From JAWXTS01 sp044433305 (GTDB taxonomy: Bacteria > Bacteroidota > Bacteroidia > Bacteroidales > Rikenellaceae), in NCBI GenBank assembly GCA_044433305.1, contig JAWXTS010000049.1, positions 1-13,244 of the forward strand: DNA of 13,244 nucleotides, written 5' to 3'. Of this stretch, positions 7,049 through 13,244 are shown piece after piece. The notes beneath the pieces were generated by a model, which was not told where the DNA came from, did not search any database, and was given only the letters and a program-made list of their open reading frames with translations. Position 1 is the stretch's first letter. Every line of letters starts with the position of its first letter. A program made the position numbers and the translations under genes.

Positions 7049-8173
7049 ATGTACTATAACTCACCCAAGCGGCGCAAAGGCTTTTTTGCTAAGGTAGCAA
7101 CCTCGGTAATGTTCATGCTTACTATGGCTTGTGCTGTCTTGTTGGTAGTGATTTACTGGGGTTCTTCGGTTAATCCTAATGACTTCTGGCCCTTTGCCTT
7201 CCTCACTCTTGGCATGCCAATAGTCATGATTATAAACTTTCTTCTTATTCTCTATTGGATATTTAGATGGAAGTTGATAGTGGTAATACCTTTGGTGGCA
7301 ATGCTCATAGGTATAAACAATATCTCGGCGTTCTACAAACCCTCGTTTAGCAAAGACTATAATAATGATGTTCCTCGCAATGCTATTAAGATAGTGAGCT
7401 ATAATGTGGGGGGATTCTTTAATATGGAGAAGGATGGACGCATGGTCTCTATTGTCGATACTGCAACATCTTTTGTTAAGAGCCTCGAACCAGATATAAT
7501 ATGTTTCCAAGAATATGAGGCCAACTATAAGAACTCTAAGTATGAGATAGATAGCCTGCTTGGTGATTGGAAGTATAGCCAAACATTCTACACTATGGCT
7601 TCTGACGATGGGGTTAATGGTTGGGGCTTGGCTGTTTATAGTAAATACCCTATCCTGAAACATGGAGGCATAGAATACCTGAGTAATAACGGCTCTATGT
7701 GGGTTGACCTCTTAGTAGGTAAGGACACGGTACATCTTTTTAATAATCACCTTCAGTCTATGTGTATATCTCGTGAGGAGAAAGGTATGTTCGACCCAGT
7801 TCAGGATAAAGAGCATATGGCCAAGGAGAAGATTCGAGGTCTTGTATACAAGATGAGAGAGAATTTTAGGCTACGAGCAAACCAAGCGGATACCATGGCC
7901 ACCATAATCTCAAAGTATGATAATAGGGTTATTGTTTGTGGTGATTTTAACGATACTCCCTTATCCTACACCTACCGCACTATGAGGGGTAATCTGTTAG
8001 ATACTTTTATCGAGAGCGGCTCGGGTCTTGTTAATACATACAGAGATCTGTTTGGTATTTTCCGTATAGACTATGTACTTCACTCAAAAGACATAAGTTC
8101 TATCAACTTTGAGGTCATAGACAACGGTTTGAGCGACCATAAAGCCGTCAAATCAACAGTATTGCTGAATTAG
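7049..8173 (+). CDS. Membrane-anchored endonuclease/exonuclease/phosphatase (EEP) family protein
   Basis: The protein is 374 residues from ATG 7049. The frame is open further upstream (ATG 6977), but that would overlap the rhomboid gene by about 50 nt and add a Cys-rich, unlikely N-terminus. Three hydrophobic segments (about 16-37, 48-71 and 75-92) form an N-terminal membrane domain. A DNase I-like EEP domain follows at about 102-374. Its usual metal and catalytic residues are visible: Asn119 in SYNVGG, Glu155 in CFQEYE, His234 in NNHLQS, Asp299 and Asn301 in GDFND, and Asp363-His364 in SDHKAV. The fold cuts phosphodiesters in DNA, RNA, lipids or small molecules, and the substrate here is unknown. 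It is last in the mutL operon, but the membrane anchor makes a direct role in mismatch repair doubtful. Confidence 0.92.
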   Translation: MYYNSPKRRKGFFAKVATSVMFMLTMACAVLLVVIYWGSSVNPNDFWPFAFLTLGMPIVMIINFLLILYWIFRWKLIVVIPLVAMLIGINNISAFYKPSFSKDYNNDVPRNAIKIVSYNVGGFFNMEKDGRMVSIVDTATSFVKSLEPDIICFQEYEANYKNSKYEIDSLLGDWKYSQTFYTMASDDGVNGWGLAVYSKYPILKHGGIEYLSNNGSMWVDLLVGKDTVHLFNNHLQSMCISREEKGMFDPVQDKEHMAKEKIRGLVYKMRENFRLRANQADTMATIISKYDNRVIVCGDFNDTPLSYTYRTMRGNLLDTFIESGSGLVNTYRDLFGIFRIDYVLHSKDISSINFEVIDNGLSDHKAVKSTVLLN

Positions 8174-8186
8174 AAAGTAAAGAGAA

Positions 8187-8230
8187 ACACCTACTTCACT
8201 CCTCGTTAGTTTAATGAAGGGTAGGGGTGT
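8187..8230. terminator. Imperfect hairpin between convergent genes, possible bidirectional terminator
   Basis: ACACCTACTTCA (8187-8198) can pair with the segment ending GGGGTGT at 8230, with two small G bulges and a loop of about 17 nt. It fills the gap between the stop codons of the EEP gene (8173) and the minus-strand phosphatase gene (8231). There is no strong T run on either side, so this is a moderate call. Confidence 0.45.
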
Positions 8231-8719
8231 CTAATGATTGTTAGTACACATCTTCTTGGTTAGCTCGCACACAAGTCCATTGCAAGCATCTTTGAGTATA
8301 TCAAGCACATTCTCAAAACCGCTGTCGCCGCCATAATATGGATCTGGCACATGGTCTATAATATGCTTGCTGCAATAGTCAGTCATACGTCTGATTTTAT
8401 TCTTGCATTCTATGTCTGGAGCCATCTCGCTTAGCTTGTCAACATTTTTGTTGTCCATACATATAAGCAGGTCGAAGTTGAAGAAGTCATCAAAGGTAAT
8501 CTGTCGTGAACGACTAGATATGTCATAGCCACGCTTAGAGCCAGCATACCTCATACGGGTATCTGGTAGTTCTCCTGCATGACCGCCATAAGTTCCCGCA
8601 GAGTCAATAACAAAATCATCCTCTATGTTACGCTGGGCAACAAGATGTCTGAATATTGCTTCCGCAGATGGAGAGCGGCATATATTTCCTAGGCACACAA
8701 AAAGTATTTTTACCTTCAT
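8231..8719 (-). CDS. Low-molecular-weight protein tyrosine phosphatase
   Basis: These small cytoplasmic enzymes (or arsenate reductase-like relatives) remove phosphate from tyrosine through a Cys-phosphate intermediate. From the start at 8719 the protein has 162 residues, normal for the family. The P-loop CLGNICRS at 9-16 gives nucleophile Cys9 and Arg15, and the general acid is Asp126 in DPYYG. The usual SAGT follows the first helices. The tyrosine-rich DPYY makes a phosphatase likelier than an arsenate reductase. An upstream ATG at 8749 would add ten Asn/Arg-rich residues, but the family begins at MKVKILFVCLGN and the likely -7 element (8747-8754) overlaps that codon, so I prefer 8719. In Bacteroidetes such genes may act with tyrosine kinases in polysaccharide export, but none is seen here. 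Confidence 0.95.
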   Translation of the reverse strand: MKVKILFVCLGNICRSPSAEAIFRHLVAQRNIEDDFVIDSAGTYGGHAGELPDTRMRYAGSKRGYDISSRSRQITFDDFFNFDLLICMDNKNVDKLSEMAPDIECKNKIRRMTDYCSKHIIDHVPDPYYGGDSGFENVLDILKDACNGLVCELTKKMCTNNH

Positions 8720-8746
8720 TCTAGTTTTGTGATTTCGATTTGAATT

Positions 8747-8754
8747 CAAATGTA
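8747..8754 (-). promoter_or_regulatory. Minus-strand -7 element for the tyrosine phosphatase gene
   Basis: Read on the minus strand this is TACATTTG, a match to TAnnTTTG, 27 nt before the preferred start codon at 8719. It overlaps a 14-bp perfect palindrome at 8738-8751 (ATTTGAATTCAAAT). No clear -33 TTG is found at the expected distance. Confidence 0.45.
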
Positions 8755-8799
8755 ATACATTTATATTAATAAATTAGATTGGTTTTGATTTGATGTCTG

Positions 8800-8829
8800 T
8801 AACTTAAGATTAAGTTAATTCTAACTTAA
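8800..8829. repeat. Three alternating copies of an 8-bp element (operator-like)
   Basis: TAACTTAA at 8800-8807, its reverse complement TTAAGTTA at 8810-8817 and TAACTTAA again at 8822-8829 are all exact. They form two overlapping perfect inverted repeats with spacers of 2 and 4 nt. The array lies in the 160-nt gap between the divergent phosphatase and channel genes, about 50 nt before the channel start. This layout is typical of a binding site for a dimeric repressor or activator. Confidence 0.5.
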
Positions 8830-8879
8830 CATATCGGCACTATTTCTGCATACTCAGAGCACTTGGAAGATGATATAAC

Positions 8880-9560
8880 ATGCAATTTATGGAAAAGTCA
8901 AGTATGCTCGAAAGCAGGCTAAATAGTCTTACATTGGTATGTAGTCTGCTATTATTTTTAACTCTGTCCTTTGATGCCATCTGGAAAAAGGGGCAAGACA
9001 ATATGGTTACAAGTTACATTCAGCTTATGGTGTGTCTTGTGTTTCTGTTCGATTTTTTTGTTCGGCTTGAGCGCAGTAAGAATAGAGTGAAATTTGTCTG
9101 GTCCAATTTTTTGTTGCTGCTAGTGTCTATACCATATATGTTTGTTGTGAGACACGTAGATTTGGATATTAGTAATGGGGCGATGTATATACTGCACTTT
9201 ATGCCAATAATCAGAGGGCTGTATGCTCTGGGTGTTATGCTTCGCTTTTTGGGTAAGAGTAGTATCTCGACTCTCTTTATAACATATTTGGGTGCTATGC
9301 TCTCGATGATATACTTTGCAAGTATCCTGTTCTATGAATATGAACGTACAGTAAATACTAATATTACTAATTACTGGGAATCTTTATGGTGGGCATGTAT
9401 GGACGCCACCACCGTAGGCTCAAATATTATTGCCCAGACGGCCATGGGCAAGGTGCTTTCTGTGGCTCTGGCGGCCATGGGCATGATGATGTTTCCTATT
9501 TTTACCAGCTTTGTTTTGGGCTTGTATCATAAAAAGAACGGTGAATCTGTCGCCGACTAA
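8880..9560 (+). CDS. Six-TM potassium-channel-like ion channel protein
   Basis: The 226-residue protein resembles single-subunit voltage-gated-type cation channels that assemble as tetramers in the inner membrane. Hydrophobic helices lie at about 16-35, 43-61, 72-90, 101-123, 131-152 and 188-214. The pore loop between the last two contains YWESLWWACMDATTVGSN (165-182), followed by a GKxLSVALAAMGMMMFPIF helix. WWA..TATTVG and the downstream Gly-Lys resemble the K+ channel pore, but the filter reads TTVGSN where TTVGYG(D) is usual. The fourth helix has only Arg112 and Arg122, so voltage sensing is doubtful. ATG 8880 gives the longest form; Met4 and Met9 are alternatives. The gene stands alone behind an operator-like repeat, and its ion selectivity is unknown. 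Confidence 0.85.
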   Translation: MQFMEKSSMLESRLNSLTLVCSLLLFLTLSFDAIWKKGQDNMVTSYIQLMVCLVFLFDFFVRLERSKNRVKFVWSNFLLLLVSIPYMFVVRHVDLDISNGAMYILHFMPIIRGLYALGVMLRFLGKSSISTLFITYLGAMLSMIYFASILFYEYERTVNTNITNYWESLWWACMDATTVGSNIIAQTAMGKVLSVALAAMGMMMFPIFTSFVLGLYHKKNGESVAD

Positions 9561-9589
9561 TCTGCTAGTGTCCTAAATCAAATTTCTAT

Positions 9590-9610
9590 ATAAGTGATTA
9601 TACTTATTTT
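9590..9610 (+). terminator. Weak hairpin after the channel gene
   Basis: ATAAGT (9590-9595) pairs with ACTTAT (9602-9607) around a 6-nt loop, followed by TTT. The stem is short and AT-rich, so only weak termination is expected. Confidence 0.35.
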
Positions 9611-9632
9611 GCACTCTGTTTGTATCTGGTAA

Positions 9633-9663
9633 TTTGATGCTTATAAAAAAAGCCCTACATTTG
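9633..9663 (+). promoter_or_regulatory. Bacteroidetes promoter (-33 and -7) for the cysteate synthase gene
   Basis: TTTG at 9633-9636 and TACATTTG at 9656-9663 are separated by exactly 19 nt, matching the TTG-N19-TAnnTTTG consensus. The ATG at 9687 lies 23 nt after the -7 element. This is the clearest promoter in the window and it excludes the GTG at 9663 as a start codon. Confidence 0.8.
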
Positions 9664-9686
9664 TGTTATTGAATAAAAATAACATT

Positions 9687-10976
9687 ATGGACTTTAAGGC
9701 TACTCAATACAAACTTAGAAATGTTGCCAACTCACGTGAATTTAACGATAGCGGTTGGCTCTTGGATGATCCTCAATCTACTGAACCAACACTTATTAGA
9801 GCAGACTACGAAGTGCGCCAGATTAATGTTGGCGACAGCTCGTTGGGTATCTATCGCTTTGGCGACTGGTTGCCAATCTCTCGTCGACTAGAAGGCTCTA
9901 GCTCGCCCGTAACTATCCTAAGCAAGAAGCTAGGCGAGTACCTTGGTATAAAGAATCTGTATATCACATTCAATGGATACTATCCTGAGATAGGCGCCAA
10001 TATGACAACGTGCTCGTTTAAAGAAACTGAGGCTTATTCTGTATGTGGTCGTTCTAGCGGTCCTTATGATGGTAAGATACTTGTTGTTGCTTCGGCAGGT
10101 AACACGGCTCGTGCCTTTGCAAAGGTTTGCTCAGAGAATAATATACCTCTTTTGTTGAGTGTGCCTGAGGACAACCTTGATGCGCTATGGTTTGAGAAAC
10201 CACTTAATCCATGTGTTCAACTTGTGTGTGCCGAGAAAGGCGGAGACTATTTCGATGCTATACATATCGGCAACCTTGCCCTAGGTAGCGATAAGTTCTA
10301 TGCCGAGGGTGGCGCGAAGAATATCGCTCGCCGCGACGGTATGGCAACAACAATGTTGTCGGCAACAACAACCATAGGCCGTATTCCTGATTACTACTTC
10401 CAAGCTGTTGGTAGCGGTACGGGAGCTATTGCCGCTTGGGAGGCCAACCAACGACTTATCGAAGATGGTCGCTTTGGTGACACCAAAATGAAACTTATGG
10501 TTTCTCAGAACTATCCTTTCGTTCCTATGTACAATGCTTGGAAAGCTGATTCACGTGCTATGCTTGAGTATGATGATGATACAGCTCGCAAAGATGCTGA
10601 GACAATCAAAGCTAAGGTTCTTTCTAACCGCAAGCCACCGTATGGCATAACTGGCGGTTTGTATGATGCACTTAAAGATTCGCAAGGCGATGTGTTTGTT
10701 GTTACTAACACCGAGCTTCAGCAGGCAGCAAGCTTGTTCGAGCAGATGGAAGGTATAGATATTTATGCTGCTTCGGCAGTGGCTGTATCGTCACTTATGA
10801 AGGCTGTTAAAGATGGCTTGGTTGACAAGGACAAGACTTTTATGCTGAATATCACAGGTTGTGGCGAGAAACGACTACGAGAGGGTAGAGAGCTATATCA
10901 GCTTAAACCTTCGGTAGTATTCAAGCTAGATGTTAAAGCCGAAGAGGTTATCGCACAAATTGAGAAACTGTTCTAA
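9687..10976 (+). CDS. Cysteate synthase (threonine synthase-like PLP enzyme)
   Basis: The 429-residue product is a fold-type II PLP enzyme. Within it are CSFKETEAY with the probable Schiff-base Lys112, SAGNT at 136-140 (substrate loop) and the PLP-phosphate loop VGSGTGA (241-247). The whole sequence, including the start (tract FNDSGWLLDDP, IYRFGDWLPI) and KPPYGITGGLYDALKD, matches what I remember of the Bacteroidetes proteins annotated as cysteate synthase. That enzyme makes L-cysteate from O-phosphoserine and sulfite. In methanogens the product feeds coenzyme M synthesis. In Bacteroidetes cysteate is the head-group precursor of sulfonolipids (capnine, sulfobacins). It lacks the N-terminal domain of ordinary threonine synthase. 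It has its own promoter and a strong terminator, so it is monocistronic. ATG 9687 is chosen over GTG 9663 because the promoter overlaps the latter. Confidence 0.85.
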   Translation: MDFKATQYKLRNVANSREFNDSGWLLDDPQSTEPTLIRADYEVRQINVGDSSLGIYRFGDWLPISRRLEGSSSPVTILSKKLGEYLGIKNLYITFNGYYPEIGANMTTCSFKETEAYSVCGRSSGPYDGKILVVASAGNTARAFAKVCSENNIPLLLSVPEDNLDALWFEKPLNPCVQLVCAEKGGDYFDAIHIGNLALGSDKFYAEGGAKNIARRDGMATTMLSATTTIGRIPDYYFQAVGSGTGAIAAWEANQRLIEDGRFGDTKMKLMVSQNYPFVPMYNAWKADSRAMLEYDDDTARKDAETIKAKVLSNRKPPYGITGGLYDALKDSQGDVFVVTNTELQQAASLFEQMEGIDIYAASAVAVSSLMKAVKDGLVDKDKTFMLNITGCGEKRLREGRELYQLKPSVVFKLDVKAEEVIAQIEKLF

Positions 10977-11002
10977 GATATAACGATATATTGATATACA
11001 AC

Positions 11003-11040
11003 AAAGGGAATGACGATATTTGTCATTCCCTTTTACTTTT
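11003..11040 (+). terminator. Strong intrinsic terminator after cysteate synthase
   Basis: AAAGGGAATGAC (11003-11014) and GTCATTCCCTTT (11022-11033) form a perfect 12-bp stem with a 7-nt loop, followed by the T-rich TTTTACTTTT to 11040. The reverse strand also has a T-rich exit (TTTGTTGT), so it may also stop transcripts from the opposing NigD-like gene. Confidence 0.92.
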
Positions 11041-11043
11041 ACA

Positions 11044-11168
11044 GGTATGGCTAAGAAGTGGTTGGCCGCAACACTCTGATTTTAAGTTCTCCACAGCATA
11101 CTCTAGGGTATGTGAGGGTAGGACTTGAAATCTAGCAAGGCAGCAGATGAGCACTTCTTAGTCATACT
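11044..11168 (+). ncRNA. Candidate structured RNA, unknown family (6S-like architecture)
   Basis: An outer stem of 17 continuous pairs joins 11044-11060 and 11152-11168. Inside it, a large bubble holds a small hairpin (GTTG 11061-11064, CAAC 11069-11072). A second stem of 12 continuous pairs joins 11078-11089 and 11121-11132. It is capped by a further hairpin (CATAC 11097-11101, GTATG 11108-11112). The two long stems contain four non-Watson-Crick pairs. On the plus strand all are G-U; on the minus strand all would be C-A mismatches, so a plus-strand RNA is favoured. Long closing stem, central bubble and capped terminal stem recall 6S RNA, but I cannot match its sequence to 6S, SRP or tmRNA. 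There is no clear promoter: it begins just past the terminator's T run, so it may be processed from read-through. A MITE or a chance repeat remains possible. Confidence 0.45.
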
Positions 11169-11186
11169 ATCTTAAGCTGCAATGCC

Positions 11187-11933
11187 TTAGTATATCATAT
11201 AAGAACTTAGGCCTTGTACGCTGCTAGGGCTTATGGTGCTAAAAGCCTCAGTGGTAGAGGTAGAAGAACGTGATAATATAAGATCGGTAACCTTCTCATC
11301 TTTGTCATAGTTTTTCCATCTTAGCTCTATGTACAGTTTATCGTATTCCGCAGGTAGTAGATCAGCAACTCGTAGAGAAACAACTCCTTTAGAGCTGTAA
11401 GACTCTCTATCCTCGTATGCATTGTGTTTTAGCTCAATTACTACATTATTGTCCTCTTGCTCTGTAACTAGACCGTTTATAAGGTGTGTCTCATCGTTCA
11501 ATAGCATGGTAAACGAAATATTAAGGTATTTAGACATGCTAATCCAAGTGTCGTTTATATGAATCTCGTCGTCGCCAAGTTCCTCAAGCTCATCCTCAGT
11601 AAGGTCTGCCTCTATCAAAACATCTTTAGTAAGAATCTGACTCATAGCGTTGATGCGGACTTTGTAGTCTGTTGTAGTTGTTTCATCATCGACAAGATCC
11701 TCTAGGATGCTGAAGTTGATAAGTAGGCGATAGCCTGCCTTAAGATAAGAAGCACTACTTTCATTTTCTACAACTTCAAGAATTCTGTTGTTATCTAGTA
11801 GAATATGAGAGTCGTCGATAACATCTCCATAATAGATGTAATATTCTTCTGACGAATAATTGATGTCGCTACATGAAGAAAGCGTGAATGTTGCTACAAT
11901 AGCAGCAAGCAAGAAACTAAAGATTTTTTTCAT
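11187..11933 (-). CDS. NigD-like lipoprotein
   Basis: The 248-residue protein starts with a lipoprotein signal (MKKIFSFLLAAIVATFTLSS) and lipobox LSSC, giving lipidated Cys21. The body follows the NigD pattern: an N-terminal OB-like part at about 32-110 (YYGDVI, LLDNNRILEV, GYRLLINFSIL, KVRINAMSQILTK) and a C-terminal beta part at about 115-215 (GDDEIHINDTWISMSKYLNISF, a THLINGLV segment, ELKHNAYEDRESYSSKGVVSLRV). NigD is named from a Prevotella nigrescens bacteriocin operon where an immunity role was proposed; the function of most homologues is unknown, and no bacteriocin gene is visible here. After about 220 comes a Ser/Thr-rich tail. It follows the barrel gene by 63 nt, probably in one transcript. 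Confidence 0.85.
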   Translation of the reverse strand: MKKIFSFLLAAIVATFTLSSCSDINYSSEEYYIYYGDVIDDSHILLDNNRILEVVENESSASYLKAGYRLLINFSILEDLVDDETTTTDYKVRINAMSQILTKDVLIEADLTEDELEELGDDEIHINDTWISMSKYLNISFTMLLNDETHLINGLVTEQEDNNVVIELKHNAYEDRESYSSKGVVSLRVADLLPAEYDKLYIELRWKNYDKDEKVTDLILSRSSTSTTEAFSTISPSSVQGLSSYMIY

Positions 11934-11996
11934 TGTTTTATGTGTTAATTGTTTTTGGTTTATATTCTAGATGTACTTGGTCGCAAAAATGTTGCA

Positions 11997-13232
11997 TTAA
12001 AAACGTGTTCTTATACCCATTCGAAGATCAAATTTCAGGTTGTCGTCTGTGCGATAGGTAGTTGGGTGATTGCTATTTCTGAAATAAAAACTCACTCCTG
12101 GTTCTAAGAATAGTCCTAGGCGAGGCATTATGTCATAAGCGATACCCGAATGTAGGGCTGCCGAGAATAGCGGGCCTTTGGCCTGAAGATCCTCCGTTAT
12201 GGATGACGACAGTGTCGAGCCGCTATAAATATCTGTTGTGGTTTTGGCATTGACAGCGACCTCGATTGTTCCACCAGCAGATAGATAGAAATCAAATTTG
12301 CTATGTGGTGAGCCAAAAGAATACCTTGCCCTTAGTGGCATGCCGATATAATGTATCTGCTGTTTTATATGATAATCATATGTTGCTTCGAGCTGGGCCG
12401 TTGATTCAAGGTAAGAGTAGCTCAGTCCAGACTCTATGCTGATAGGGCCATTGCCTATCCTCTTGCCGACGTTTATTCCTAGGGTTATAGGGAACTTGTG
12501 TTTGTAGTTGTCGACTGTCTTGTTGGCATCACTGCTGTTACGAGTCGATATTGTTTCGCTGAGCGTATATTGACTAGGCATGGCACTGATGCTCACACTT
12601 GAGAATGGGTCGCCATCTGCTGAGGCCAGCGCACCGATAAAGACATCTGCAATCCAGCCCTTGTCTCTGGCTTCACGTCTAAAATCTATCTGGCCATTTT
12701 GTTTGTTGTCTTGATTTAGAGAGAAGCTGGTATATCTCTTTTCGACGTTATTATTGTAGCCTGAGTTAGAGGCGTTGTTGCTTCTGTCTTGGCTTACATT
12801 GTAATTAGTTGGGGTAGTAGTTTGGCGAGCCTCCATGGTTTGGGATATAGTTTGGGGCTGTTCTTGCTCTGTTTCAGGTTCGATACTTTTAGATAATTTG
12901 GCCATTATAGTGCTCTCTGAGGCTGGTTCGATGCTCTTAACATCGTCTAGTATGTCTGCTAGAACATGAATTTCAGGTCCCTGTTCTACTATTGCTATAT
13001 AGTCAACCGAAGGCTCGAATTGCGCCTTGCGATGTATGCCTCCCACAACAAGTGCTGCTATAATGCAGGCCGCGGCACAGCTGCTTATAGTGCGAAATAA
13101 GACTGCTCTGTGTCTCTGTCTCTTAAGAACAGGGGTCAGCTCTGCCTCAAGGCTCAAGAAATCACCTAGCGGAGGTGCCATCTGCTGGTTTGACAGTTTC
13201 TTCTTTAGTATGTCTTCAAAACGATCTTTCAT
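11997..13232 (-). CDS. Membrane-anchored protein with C-terminal outer-membrane-type beta-barrel
   Basis: This 411-residue protein has three parts. Residues 1-46 are a charged cytoplasmic segment (MKDRFEDILKKKLSNQQMAPP start). A single TM helix at about 48-66 is flanked by Arg and Lys. Residues about 70-190 are a low-complexity Gln/Asn/Ser/Thr/Glu-rich linker. Residues about 192-411 contain alternating hydrophobic/aromatic strands of the OmpA/PorT-like barrel type and end in RTRF, with the terminal Phe usual for outer-membrane proteins. There is no cleavable signal peptide. In Bacteroidetes, proteins of this layout often follow an ECF sigma factor gene and resemble anti-sigma factors at the N-terminus. 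The upstream gene lies beyond the window; the last bases would allow an ATGA start/stop overlap. Assignment as a sigma-associated envelope sensor is inference. Confidence 0.8.
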   Translation of the reverse strand: MKDRFEDILKKKLSNQQMAPPLGDFLSLEAELTPVLKRQRHRAVLFRTISSCAAACIIAALVVGGIHRKAQFEPSVDYIAIVEQGPEIHVLADILDDVKSIEPASESTIMAKLSKSIEPETEQEQPQTISQTMEARQTTTPTNYNVSQDRSNNASNSGYNNNVEKRYTSFSLNQDNKQNGQIDFRREARDKGWIADVFIGALASADGDPFSSVSISAMPSQYTLSETISTRNSSDANKTVDNYKHKFPITLGINVGKRIGNGPISIESGLSYSYLESTAQLEATYDYHIKQQIHYIGMPLRARYSFGSPHSKFDFYLSAGGTIEVAVNAKTTTDIYSGSTLSSSITEDLQAKGPLFSAALHSGIAYDIMPRLGLFLEPGVSFYFRNSNHPTTYRTDDNLKFDLRMGIRTRF

Positions 13233-13244
13233 ATCTTAAATGAC

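Noticed and set aside
7061..7663. 200-codon open frame on the minus strand inside the EEP gene
   Set aside because: It lies fully opposite a gene with clear catalytic motifs, and its product is His/Tyr/Ile-rich without recognisable domains.
8720..8749. Ten-residue N-terminal extension of the tyrosine phosphatase
   Set aside because: The family starts at the MKVKILFVCLGN strand, and the extension overlaps the likely -7 element.
9663..9686. GTG start that would extend cysteate synthase by eight residues
   Set aside because: The -7 element TACATTTG ends on the G of this GTG, so transcription should start after it. The ATG at 9687 fits the promoter and the family start.
11061..11151. Bacterial SRP (4.5S) RNA, suggested by short similarities such as a CTCTG segment and AAGGCAG..AGATGA
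   Set aside because: The conserved apical GGAA tetraloop and the adjacent symmetric loop sequences of SRP RNA are absent, so the short matches are probably chance.

Overview
This window looks like ordinary chromosome from a member of the Bacteroidota, most likely Bacteroidales. The evidence is the promoter style (a TAnnTTTG -7 element, once with a TTG at exactly 19 nt spacing), start codons without strong Shine-Dalgarno sequences, a NigD-type lipoprotein, a membrane-anchored beta-barrel protein, a LacZ-like GH2 protein and a Bacteroidetes-type cysteate synthase. I see no rRNA, tRNA, CRISPR array, insertion sequence, prophage or integrase.

Layout. Positions 1-124 hold the 3' end of a probable malic enzyme, closed by a good intrinsic terminator. 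A secreted GH2 (beta-galactosidase-like) protein follows; its barrel domain is shortened and has lost the acidic catalytic residues. Next come grpE-dnaJ (2164-3903), the co-chaperones of DnaK. From a promoter near 3975 a four-gene unit runs to 8173: a small tail-anchored membrane protein, mutL, a rhomboid protease and a membrane-anchored endonuclease/exonuclease/phosphatase protein. It meets a minus-strand low-molecular-weight protein tyrosine phosphatase gene at a shared hairpin.

The phosphatase gene diverges from a six-TM, K+-channel-like gene with an atypical selectivity filter. An 8-bp element repeated three times in alternating orientation lies between the two genes. After the channel comes a cysteate synthase gene with the best promoter in the window and a strong terminator. 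The last part is on the minus strand: a NigD-like lipoprotein and, upstream of it, a protein joining an N-terminal cytoplasmic segment, a TM helix and a C-terminal outer-membrane-type barrel.

The most unusual sequence outside genes is at 11044-11168, between the cysteate synthase terminator and the NigD-like gene. A 17-bp outer stem encloses a bubble and a 12-bp inner stem. All four non-Watson-Crick pairs are G-U when read on the plus strand and would be C-A mismatches on the minus strand. This points to a structured plus-strand RNA whose architecture resembles 6S RNA, although I cannot assign it to a family. Other points of interest are the dead GH2 enzyme, the altered channel filter, the degraded MutL endonuclease motif and the possible link of cysteate synthase to sulfonolipid synthesis.
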